A DNA stretch of 9,153 nt from DATBLE01 sp050258035 (GCA_050258035.1 JBLMYA010000054.1:1-9153), one strand, 5' to 3'; positions 1 to 5,765 are shown, numbered from the stretch's first letter. A program made the numbers and translations. Notes: generated by a model from the letters alone, not told the origin.

Positions 1-178
1 GAGCTCGCTGTCTTGTCACACGCGCCGGCCCGGAGGCGGAAGCGAGTGTCCCAGCGGCGTAAGGGGCGAGCGGATCGACCTTCGTCCTTGCAGGCGGTAC
101 CACGCCACCTTGCTAGAGGACAGCGACGACTCGTCCAGACTCCGCGGCGGCGTAGATTGCGGCGCCCGTGTCATACAC

Positions 179-210
179 GTGGAGAGCCGCCCCTCAGGGC
201 GGCTCTCCAC
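179..210 (-). terminator. Hairpin downstream of the secreted-protein gene, probable terminator
   Basis: A perfect inverted repeat has 11-bp core arms, GGAGAGCCGCC (181-191) and GGCGGCTCTCC (198-208), extended by two more pairs to 179 and 210, around a 6-nt loop. It begins 24 bp after the stop codon of the minus-strand gene ending at 234. There is no clear run of U on either strand, so it would be an atypical terminator or a 3'-end stabilising structure. I see no convincing gene in bases 1-178. Confidence 0.6.
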
Positions 211-233
211 ACGGCGGCGACCCTCCTCGGACG

Positions 234-704
234 CTACCTGCACTCGATGCTGAAGTCGTCGTGCTGGACGACCACGTCGTCGCCGTCGATGGTCACGTGC
301 GCGGTCTCGCGCACCAGCAGGTTGTTGTCTGGCCCGGGGCCGATCAGCCGGTAGCGGTTCACGTAGGTCAGGGTGTACTCGCCGCGCTGCAGGCTCTCGT
401 TGTATGTGCCCCGCGACTCGCCGGTCAGCTGGTACGTGTCGCCGGTGGTCCTCCCGACCAGGCTCCCGTGCGGCTGGAATTGGAACTGCCAGGTGTCGAC
501 GTTGCCGTTCACGGTCGAGGTGGTCAGGTTGTGCACGTCGATCGTGCCGGTCACGAGCTCGCCCGCGCCGCCGTTTGCGCAGGGCACGAAGCCGCTATAG
601 GCGAAGGAGACCGTCTCGTTGCTGACGACTTCCGCCTGAGCGGCGGTCACGCTCGCCGTCATGCCGGCGGTTGCGATCGCGAGTAGGACGAGGATGCGCT
701 TCAT
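234..704 (-). CDS. Small secreted protein of unknown function, 156 aa
   Basis: The product has a clear Sec signal peptide: MKR, a hydrophobic stretch at residues 4-20, then A-Q-A before E25, giving a likely mature form of about 132 residues outside the membrane. The mature part is rich in Thr, Val and Asn with alternating polar/hydrophobic residues, as in beta-sandwich proteins. It has only two cysteines (C42 in P-C-A-N-G-G-A-G-E and C155 next to the C-terminus), which could form one disulfide. The start at 704 is chosen over an in-frame ATG at 767 because it sits 8 bp after a strong AGGAGG (713-718) and gives the signal peptide directly. A hairpin follows the stop. The upstream region carries the repeat element seen before the OsmC operon. 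The CANGGAGE-type motif resembles hypothetical secreted proteins of actinomycetes, but I know no function. Confidence 0.85.
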   Translation of the reverse strand: MKRILVLLAIATAGMTASVTAAQAEVVSNETVSFAYSGFVPCANGGAGELVTGTIDVHNLTTSTVNGNVDTWQFQFQPHGSLVGRTTGDTYQLTGESRGTYNESLQRGEYTLTYVNRYRLIGPGPDNNLLVRETAHVTIDGDDVVVQHDDFSIECR

Positions 705-757
705 CGTGTCTTCCTCCTTTGCTGGTCGTCCGGCCGGACGCCGGATGGGTCGACCGC

Positions 758-813
758 TAAGAGACACGGCCGCGGTTGCCGATCGGTGAAGCCGGCGGTA
801 AAGCGCTGGTAGC
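758..813 (-). promoter_or_regulatory. Promoter/operator element with 11-bp-phased ACC repeats upstream of the secreted-protein gene
   Basis: Read on the minus strand, the element starts GCTACCAGCGCTTTACC (813-797), continues through CTTCACC and AACCGCG (777-771), and ends with TGTCTCTTA (766-758). Aligned without gaps to 5043-5098 in front of the OsmC gene, 39 of 56 positions match by hand count, including the TACC and TTTACCGCCG boxes, AACCGCG and the TGT(C/T)TC(T/C)TA block. The TTTACC box lies 98 bp before the start codon, compared with 94 bp at the OsmC gene. The TGT block may overlap the -10 region. Binding by the nearby SARP-type regulator is inferred from the 11-bp spacing. Confidence 0.55.
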
Positions 814-849
814 GGCTGTCACCCGCGCGGGCGAGCTCGAACGAATGGG

Positions 850-863
850 TGCCGAACTCGGCA
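850..863. promoter_or_regulatory. 14-bp palindrome between the regulator's end and the secreted-protein promoter
   Basis: TGCCGA-AC-TCGGCA is a perfect dyad with a 2-bp centre. It lies 20-33 bp past the regulator's stop codon and 37 bp upstream of the repeat element at 758-813. The 2-nt centre is too short for a good RNA hairpin, so a protein-binding dyad is somewhat likelier than a terminator. It could also be chance in GC-rich DNA. Confidence 0.25.
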
Positions 864-882
864 GCGATTACTCAGGCCGCGA

Positions 883-3021
883 TCAGATCCGGGCGGTGAA
901 GAGGCGCCAGGTGCCTGGCACGCCGTCCAGCTCGTGCTCGCCGCGCTCCTCGAAGGTGATGCCTGAGCCGGCGACGAGGTCCCTGACTGTGCTCGACACG
1001 ATCACCTCGCCCGGTCTGGCCGCGGCGGCGATGCGCGCGCCGATGTGGACTGCGACGCCGCGCACGCCGCCGTTCGTCTGCTCGATCTCTCCCGTGTGCA
1101 CGCCTGCGCGCATGGTGAGTCCGAGCGTCTCGAGCCCGTCCGCGATCGCCGTGGCGCAGCGGACGGCGCGCGCGGGGCCGTCGAATGTGGCGAAAACGCC
1201 GTCACCGGCCATGTCGACCTCGTGCCCGCGGAAGCGCGTGAGCTGGGCGCGCACGAGGCGATGGTGCTTGGTGAGCAGGTCTTGCCAGGCGCGGTCGCCG
1301 AGTTCCGCCGCCTTGGCGGTGGAGCCGACGAGGTCGGTGAACAGGAGCGTCGCGAGCACGCGGTCTGGCTCCTTCTCTTCCTGAACATCCGCTAGGAACC
1401 GCTCGATTTCGTCAAGCGACGCTTCAGCGTCGCCTTCCCAGGGGAGGTGGTCGTTGCCCGGCAACTCGACGACGCGGGCGCCCCGGATGTGCTTGCCCAT
1501 GTATCGAGACCCGTCGCGCCAGCTTTCGTGTGCGCGGTGGAGCACGAGGGTGGGGACGCTGATCGTCGGCAGCAGGTCGCGGACGTCGATCTCGGTATTC
1601 ATGAGGCGCAGGGCCTTGGCCGCGCCCGGGCTCGCGCCGCGTCGCACGTATGACGTGTACCACCGCAGCGCGGCCGCGTTGTGCAGAGTGTCCGGGGCGA
1701 CTCGGCCGATCCAGTCTCTGGTCGCCGCCGACGCCCAGTCGTCTTCGTCGAGAAGTGCGAGCCGCCGGCGGAGATCTTCCTCGCTCACTCCGGAGTGGTA
1801 GTCCGGCGCCCGCATCTCACGTGCGAAGGAGCCCATCAGGATGAGCGCGACGGTTCGCTCGGGGTGTGTCGCGGCGAAGAGCGTCGACATCGGTCCTCCT
1901 TCGGAGATGCCCAGCAGCACTGCGCGCTCCGAGCCGACGGAGTCCAGGACTGCACGCACGTCGTCCATGCGCGTCTCCAGGTCGGGGAGATGCTCGGGTG
2001 AGACCCTGTCCGAGAGGCCGGTGCCGCGCTTGTCGAAGAGGATGAGCCGCCCGATCGACGCGAGCCGCCGGTAGAAGGCCGCGAGCTTCGGGTATTCCCA
2101 GCCGGGCTGGAACGTGCAGACCCAGCCGTGGACGAGCACGAGGTCGACTGGCCCCTCGCCGACGACCTGGTAGGCGATCCTGATGTCGCCGCTTCGCGCG
2201 TAAGAGACCTCGCCCGCGTCATCCGCGCTCACGGTTCCGATGCCTGGCGTGGGCGCGGCGGTGCGCGTGTCCGTGCGCGCAGGCAGCTCGAGGGATGGGT
2301 CTTGCTGCAGCATTCGCCGCTCGAGCTCGCGCAGCGAAGCCGACGGCTCGATACCGAGCTCGTCGGAGAGCGTCCGCCGGAATGTCTGGTAGCTGGCGAG
2401 GGCCTCGGCGTGTCGCCCCGAGCGGTAGAGCGCGAGCATGTGCTGGGAGCGGAGGCTTTCCCGCAGCGGGTGCTGGGCGATCAGCGTCTCGAGCTCGCCG
2501 ACGACGTCGCGTTGATGCCCGAGCGCGAGCTCGGCCTCGATGCGCAATTCGACTGCGGCCAGGCGAAGCTCCTCGAGCCGCGCGCCCTCGTGCTTGGCGA
2601 AGGGTTCGGAGAACTCGGCGAGCGCCGGGCCGCGCCAGAGCGAGAGCGCCTGACCGAGCCGCTCGGTCGCGTTCTCGGGCTCGCCCTGCGCGATGGCGCG
2701 GCGACCGTCCGCGAGCCCGCGCTCGAAACGAGCGAGGTCGAGTTCGTCTTCGCGTACCTCGAGCAGGTAGCCGGGCTGGCGTGTGTGCAGTCGCGGCTCG
2801 GGTAGCGCCTTCCGAAGCTGCGAGACCTGGATCTGCACCATCTTCTGGGCGGAGTCGGGTACGTCCTCGCCCCAGAGCGAATCGATGAGCTGTTCGCGCG
2901 AGATGGTGCGGTTCGCGTTCAGGAGCAGGATCGCAAGGAGCGCTCGCTGCTTCCCTGCCGCGATCCGCACTGGCACGTGGTCGCGGAGAACCTCTAGCGG
3001 GCCGAGCAGGCGAAAGTCCAT
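883..3021 (-). CDS. SARP/BTAD regulator fused to alpha/beta hydrolase and class III cyclase domain, 712 aa
   Basis: Three modules are visible. Residues 1-95 form an OmpR-type winged helix (MDFRLLGPLEV start, K24-Q-R-A-L-L-A-I-L-L, W50-G, V62-Q-I-Q-V-S-Q-L-R-K) and 95-240 a BTAD helical domain ending L-G-I-E-P-S; together this is the SARP/AfsR layout without the AfsR ATPase. Residues 272-545 are an alpha/beta hydrolase with H298-G-W, nucleophile elbow G-I-S373-E-G-G and H525 in G-N-D-H-L-P-W. Residues 555-712 are a class III cyclase domain with FTD563LVGST and GD607G. The usual acid Asp of the hydrolase is not obvious (A-H-E-S-W at 497-501), the cyclase Lys is D603, and the Asn of the VN..AR motif is H659, so cyclase activity is doubtful. 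The start is set at 3021 because SARPs begin this way and residues encoded further upstream look non-coding; GGAG abuts the ATG, so the ribosome site is weak. The likely role is transcription activation tuned by a small ligand (inference). Confidence 0.88.
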   Translation of the reverse strand: MDFRLLGPLEVLRDHVPVRIAAGKQRALLAILLLNANRTISREQLIDSLWGEDVPDSAQKMVQIQVSQLRKALPEPRLHTRQPGYLLEVREDELDLARFERGLADGRRAIAQGEPENATERLGQALSLWRGPALAEFSEPFAKHEGARLEELRLAAVELRIEAELALGHQRDVVGELETLIAQHPLRESLRSQHMLALYRSGRHAEALASYQTFRRTLSDELGIEPSASLRELERRMLQQDPSLELPARTDTRTAAPTPGIGTVSADDAGEVSYARSGDIRIAYQVVGEGPVDLVLVHGWVCTFQPGWEYPKLAAFYRRLASIGRLILFDKRGTGLSDRVSPEHLPDLETRMDDVRAVLDSVGSERAVLLGISEGGPMSTLFAATHPERTVALILMGSFAREMRAPDYHSGVSEEDLRRRLALLDEDDWASAATRDWIGRVAPDTLHNAAALRWYTSYVRRGASPGAAKALRLMNTEIDVRDLLPTISVPTLVLHRAHESWRDGSRYMGKHIRGARVVELPGNDHLPWEGDAEASLDEIERFLADVQEEKEPDRVLATLLFTDLVGSTAKAAELGDRAWQDLLTKHHRLVRAQLTRFRGHEVDMAGDGVFATFDGPARAVRCATAIADGLETLGLTMRAGVHTGEIEQTNGGVRGVAVHIGARIAAAARPGEVIVSSTVRDLVAGSGITFEERGEHELDGVPGTWRLFTARI

Positions 3022-3027
3022 CTCCAG

Positions 3028-3040
3028 AGCGTATGACGCT
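3028..3040. promoter_or_regulatory. Short palindrome just upstream of the regulator start
   Basis: AGCGT-ATG-ACGCT is a 5-bp-arm dyad ending 7 bp upstream of the ATG at 3021. It could take part in autoregulation or occlude translation, but an arm of 5 bp is weak evidence. Confidence 0.2.
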
Positions 3041-3084
3041 ACCACCCTCCGCCTCGGCCGCAGAGCTCGCGGCGGGGACGGGTG

Positions 3085-3112
3085 AGTCCGGGAGCTCGGA
3101 CACTCCCGGACT
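3085..3112. promoter_or_regulatory. Perfect 10-bp inverted repeat upstream of the regulator gene
   Basis: The arms AGTCCGGGAG (3085-3094) and CTCCCGGACT (3103-3112) are exact reverse complements around an 8-bp spacer. The centre lies about 77 bp before the regulator's start codon, a similar distance to that of the repeat elements in front of the neighbouring genes. The TTTACC boxes themselves are absent here, so the regulator may be controlled differently from its presumed targets. An operator is the likeliest reading; a stem-loop at the end of the upstream minus-strand transcript is the alternative, though no U tract follows. Confidence 0.45.
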
Positions 3113-3460
3113 GGGAGTCGTGGTGTCGTCGTCTGTCGGTCCGCAGGGGCGATCGCGAAGAACCCGAGATAGGGCTCGATTTTCAGCGAGGAGGGATCGG
3201 CGGAGCCGGCCTGGCGGCGTCGCAGTCCATTCCCCGCGCCGAGCGTCCTCTGCTCCACGATCGCTCATGGAGATTCGCCACGCGTCCCAGTGCGGCTTGT
3301 CCTTGGTGGACTCTGGCTTCGGAGGCGACGCAGTCGCTCGTAGTGCTCCTGCCACAGCGGGTTGCCGGGGGAACGGCGCGTTCAACGCGGAGCGCCTGGC
3401 GGAGATCGGGAGCCTCGATCCGCGGCGTCCGGTGGTTGCTGCGCGTCCGGCGGGATGCGG
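3113..3460. other. Gene-poor stretch with possible decayed coding sequence
   Basis: No complete gene is supported here. On the minus strand, two neighbouring frames show coding-like codon use in succession. One frame (about 3363-3315) reads N-P-L-W-Q-E-H-Y-E-R-L-R-R-L-R. Another frame (about 3320-3250) reads K-P-E-S-T-K-D-K-P-H-W-D-A-W-R-I-S-M. Joining them needs a frameshift, as in a pseudogene remnant. The family is not recognisable. A short dyad, CGCGTT-C-AACGCG, lies at 3377-3389. No terminator with a U tract is seen. Confidence 0.3.
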
Positions 3461-3628
3461 TCAGAGCGGTCCACATGCCCGGCAGGCATGCTCGCGTCGC
3501 CGACGCCTGCGCGCCCCCCGAGTCTCCCGCTCCACCCGCGACAGTTGTTCTCTGCGCCGCGCGTTCTCCGGCGAATCGACGCGTGCCTGTCGCAAGAGGG
3601 TGTGCATGAGGAGGGCGTGTCGGTCCAT
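3461..3628 (-). CDS. Probable small basic protein, 55 aa, unknown function
   Basis: The reading frame starts at ATG 3628, preceded by AAGGA with a 7-bp spacer, and ends at TGA 3461. It encodes a short protein beginning MDRHALLMHTLLRQARVDSP, followed by an Arg/Glu-rich stretch that should form a charged helix. A run of six arginines (residues 40-45) and a C-terminal H-A-C-R-A-C-G-P-L with two cysteines complete it. Codon use in the first 25 codons is strongly G/C-ending, like real genes around it. It lies 63 bp behind the MFS gene on the same strand and could be co-transcribed. It also has its own copy of the TACC/TTTACC repeat element 83 bp upstream, inside the MFS 3' end. No family is recognised. 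The Arg-rich half could be chance translation of GC-rich DNA. Confidence 0.45.
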   Translation of the reverse strand: MDRHALLMHTLLRQARVDSPENARRREQLSRVERETRGARRRRRREHACRACGPL

Positions 3629-3679
3629 CTCGTATTCCTTCGTGTTGGAGGTTTCTGATGCGCTCGAGTGGATCGCAGG

Positions 3680-3722
3680 CGGGTCGCCCTGTCACCCTCG
3701 TGTCCGGTAAAGAGCCGGTAGC
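3680..3722 (-). promoter_or_regulatory. Copy of the TACC/TTTACC repeat element inside the 3' end of the MFS gene
   Basis: On the minus strand GCTACCGGCTCTTTACCG (3722-3705) matches the element at 813-796 in box sequence and in the 11-bp spacing of the two ACC cores. A GACCC box follows at 3685-3681, one base off the position of AACC in the other copies. The middle repeat and the TGTCTC block are not clear. The element overlaps the last MFS codons and lies 83 bp before the start of the 55-residue ORF. Confidence 0.35.
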
Positions 3723-4930
3723 AGTGCACGCGGGCGGGAAAGTGTGGAGTCGGGCTCGGCGGTCGAGCCGTGCGTGGCCGGCTGGCGGGCGAGTGTCACG
3801 GCGGCGCCAAGGAAGAGCCCGGCGATGGCCGCGCCGAGCGCGCCGTAGCCGCCGACGGTGAGCGCAGTGCCGCCTGCGATCGAGCCGGCGAAGTAGCCGA
3901 ACTGCATTGTTGCGGCCCGGAGGCCGGTCACGGCCGGCCGGATCTCGGGCGCTGTCGCAAGTGCGAAGGCGCTCGCGACGAGGGTGCGGCCGCCGGCGAC
4001 GAAGGCCGCGCTCGCGAAGAGAGCCGTGCTCGCTGCGATGCCCGGGCGTACCGCGCCGAAGAGGCCATCCGTGATCGCAAGGAGGAGCGCGAGCAGGACG
4101 AGAATCCGTCGTGGATCATGACGCGCGAGACGCCGGCAGATCACGTTCCCGGCCACGTAGGCGACCGCCGCGACCGCGAGCAGACACCCCGTCAGCTTGC
4201 TGGAGGTCCCGTACGATTCGGCGAAGAGCGCGCCCGCGTAGACGAGCGTTCCCGCCCAGGCAGCGTTCGCGAACAGCTCGGACGCCAGCCAGCGCGCGAG
4301 TGCGCGGTCGGCGAGGACGGCGCGAGCGCGCGCGGGTCGCGAGCTCCCTGGGGGTTGCCCCGCCCTCGAGGCGACGACGAGCGCCGCCGCCACGGCCGCG
4401 GCAAGCGGCAGTGCCAGCCAGCCGAAGCGCCAGCTGCGCTCGCCGAGGGCTCCGATCAGCGGCATGCCGACGATCCAGGCGGCCGGCTGGCCGACGAGTG
4501 CCCAGGACAAGGTGCGCGTCCGCAGTTCGGGCGCGACCCACTCCGCGGCCGCCAGCGTTCCCGCCGTGGTCAGCACGGCGACGGCGACACCGACCGGCAG
4601 CTGGGCCAGGGCCAGGAGCGGGAAGGTCGGAGCCGCCGCGCTCGCGATCGAGGCGAGTGCGAGGAGCGCCGAGGCTGCCAGCAGCTGCCGGCCGAGGCCG
4701 ACACGCCCGGCGAGAGCGCCGAGCGCGAGTGCCGTGATGCCTGCGGCTAAGCCGGTGATCGTCCGCAACTGACCGGCGGCCGCGGTCGACACGTGGAGGT
4801 CGCCGGCCGCGTCCGCCAGGACCGGCGACATCGCGATCACCGCCGCCTGGGCCGCGAACAGGCACAGGAAGAGAGCGACGCTTACCGCCCGGTACCCGCC
4901 GCTGGTCTCTCCCCTGGTTGTTTCCGGCAT
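3692..4930 (-). CDS. MFS transporter, DHA1/arabinose-efflux-permease type, 412 aa
   Basis: The product is a 12-helix inner-membrane transporter, most likely a proton-coupled exporter of a small molecule. Long Ala/Leu/Val-rich membrane segments run from about residue 16 to 380. An early V-L-A-D-A-A-G-D-L loop follows helix 1, and a form of MFS motif A, G-A-L-A-G-R-V-G-L-G-R, lies at 71-81 between helices 2 and 3. Length is normal for the DHA1 group. The start at 4930 is preferred to an in-frame ATG at 4978 because GGAGG sits 6 bp before it, and the upstream extension is a basic, unlikely leader overlapping the promoter. The gene is transcribed divergently from the OsmC operon across 217 bp carrying back-to-back repeat elements. 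This supports export of a compound handled by that operon. Its last codons contain a further copy of the element. The substrate is not predictable. Confidence 0.9.
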   Translation of the reverse strand: MPETTRGETSGGYRAVSVALFLCLFAAQAAVIAMSPVLADAAGDLHVSTAAAGQLRTITGLAAGITALALGALAGRVGLGRQLLAASALLALASIASAAAPTFPLLALAQLPVGVAVAVLTTAGTLAAAEWVAPELRTRTLSWALVGQPAAWIVGMPLIGALGERSWRFGWLALPLAAAVAAALVVASRAGQPPGSSRPARARAVLADRALARWLASELFANAAWAGTLVYAGALFAESYGTSSKLTGCLLAVAAVAYVAGNVICRRLARHDPRRILVLLALLLAITDGLFGAVRPGIAASTALFASAAFVAGGRTLVASAFALATAPEIRPAVTGLRAATMQFGYFAGSIAGGTALTVGGYGALGAAIAGLFLGAAVTLARQPATHGSTAEPDSTLSRPRALLPALYRTRG

Positions 4931-4955
4931 TGCGCGCCTCCGTCTCGTGGTCGCC

Positions 4956-5023
4956 TCATGAGACAGGCGGCCGGTCAACGGCGGGTTGCGGCAGAGTTAG
5001 GTCCGCGGTAATGCAGCGGTCGG
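4956..5023 (-). promoter_or_regulatory. Repeat-type promoter/operator element of the MFS gene
   Basis: On the minus strand, CCGACC (5023-5018) and ATTACC (5012-5007) have ACC cores 11 bp apart. GCAACC follows (4989-4984) with its core 23 bp on, then GTTGACC (4979-4973) another 11 bp on, then TGTCTCATGA (4965-4956). Compared with the elements at 758-813 and 5043-5098, the array contains one additional 11-bp unit before the TGTCTC block. ATTACC begins 82 bp before the start codon at 4930. The first arm pairs with the OsmC element as an imperfect inverted repeat (GGTAATGCAGCGG, 5007-5019, with CCGCTGTTACC, 5038-5048), as expected for back-to-back arrays. Confidence 0.5.
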
Positions 5024-5042
5024 CGGTCGTTGCGCCTCCGCT

Positions 5043-5098
5043 GTTACCGAGGCTTTACCGCCGTCTCACCCGGCCGCCAACCGCGCGGCTGTTTCCTA
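5043..5098 (+). promoter_or_regulatory. Repeat-type promoter/operator element of the OsmC operon
   Basis: Three boxes have ACC cores at exact 11-bp steps: GTTACC (5043-5048), TTTACC (5054-5059) and CTCACC (5065-5070). AACCGCG follows at 5079-5085 and TGTTTCCTA at 5090-5098. This is one of the few places in the window where TTACC occurs; most of the others are also in the putative elements. SARP-family activators are known to bind heptamer direct repeats at 11-bp intervals next to the -10 region, which is why I link the element to the regulator encoded at 883-3021. No biochemical support can be had from sequence. Confidence 0.55.
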
Positions 5099-5147
5099 CC
5101 TCGCGACCGACCGGCACTGAGCCGGACGACGAGAAGGAGGAGATCGA

Positions 5148-5717
5148 ATGAGCACGACGACGGAGGCGATCCGCAACGGCGTCGACACCGGGCAGCTGTT
5201 CGGGACGTTGGACGCGATCAAGGCCGACCCGACGCTGGCGAGGTTCCAGTTCCGGGCGCGGAACCGCTGGATCGACGGCGCGCACAACCAGACGCGAATC
5301 CGCGACTTCTACGCTGCCAACCAGGAGGACACCTCCCGGGCACAGGCGTTCGTGATCGACGCCGGCGAGCCGGCGATCCTGCTCGGCAGCGATACCGGCC
5401 CGAACCCGGCCGAGTACCTGCTGCACGCGCTGGCCGCCTGCCTGACCACCGCGATCGTCTACGTCGCCGCCGCACGTGGAGTCCAGCTGACCGAGGTCGA
5501 GTCGACGCTCGAGGGCGACATGGACGTCCAGGGCGCGCTCGGCCTCTCGGACGAATACCGCAACGGTTTCGAGCAGATCCGCGTCTCCTTCCGCGTCGCA
5601 GGCGACGCGCCGGAGGAAAAGCTGCGCGAGGTCGTCGCACGCGCACAGCGGCGCTCGGCCGTCTTCGACATGGTCACCAACGGCGTTCCCGTCACGGTGG
5701 ACGTGGCGACTGCATGA
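5148..5717 (+). CDS. OsmC/Ohr-family protein, 189 aa
   Basis: The family includes thiol peroxidases that reduce organic hydroperoxides in the cytoplasm, together with many members of unknown activity. Residues 30-60 hold the N-terminal strands. The typical core G-P-N-P-A-E-Y-L-L-H-A-L-A-A-C-L-T-T (84-101) carries the single cysteine C98 at the peroxidatic position. The C-terminal R-R-S-A-V-F-D-M-V-T-N-G-V-P-V motif (168-182) has S170 where Ohr/OsmC peroxidases carry their second cysteine. A standard two-cysteine peroxidase cycle is therefore unlikely; a one-cysteine reaction or a binding role is possible. AAGGAGG (5134-5140), 7 bp before the ATG, fixes the start. It is the first gene of the plus-strand operon, 67 bp ahead of the flavin reductase, with a hairpin in the gap, and is divergent from the MFS gene. 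Confidence 0.9.
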   Translation: MSTTTEAIRNGVDTGQLFGTLDAIKADPTLARFQFRARNRWIDGAHNQTRIRDFYAANQEDTSRAQAFVIDAGEPAILLGSDTGPNPAEYLLHALAACLTTAIVYVAAARGVQLTEVESTLEGDMDVQGALGLSDEYRNGFEQIRVSFRVAGDAPEEKLREVVARAQRRSAVFDMVTNGVPVTVDVATA

Positions 5718-5728
5718 CCACGACCGCA

Positions 5729-5765
5729 GAGCGGTTGGCGGCCTCCGAGCAGGCTGCAACCGCTC
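5729..5765 (+). other. Intercistronic RNA hairpin between the OsmC and flavin reductase genes
   Basis: GAGCGGTTG (5729-5737) and CAACCGCTC (5757-5765) are perfect 9-bp arms. Inside them a second 4-bp stem, GCCT/AGGC (5741-5744 with 5751-5754), closes a 6-nt loop. The structure begins 12 bp after the OsmC stop codon and ends 3 bp before the GGAGGG ribosome site of the next gene. No U run follows, so it is more likely an mRNA processing or stability element, or a modulator of downstream translation, than a terminator. Confidence 0.5.

Noticed and set aside
776..1384. Long plus-strand reading frame opposite the cyclase domain
   Set aside because: Ser/Arg/Ala-rich antisense shadow of the regulator, no family features, no ribosome site.
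3022..3258. 79-residue N-terminal extension of the regulator from the ATG at 3258
   Set aside because: The extension has no SARP similarity and is Pro/Arg-rich, and it contains the 28-bp inverted repeat; SARPs normally start at the winged helix.
2219..3385. 388-codon minus-strand frame overlapping the regulator 5' half
   Set aside because: Most of it is an Arg/Ala-rich frame-shadow of the SARP domain. Only the short upstream part (3250-3330) looks coding-like and is noted separately.
3770..4750. 326-codon plus-strand frame opposite the MFS gene
   Set aside because: Arg/Glu/Gly-rich low-complexity translation typical of the antisense of a GC-rich membrane protein gene.
4878..4904. TTACC-GGTACC pair resembling the repeat element
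   Set aside because: Core spacing is 10, not 11 bp. It lies in codons near the start of the MFS gene and has no downstream TGT block or gene start.
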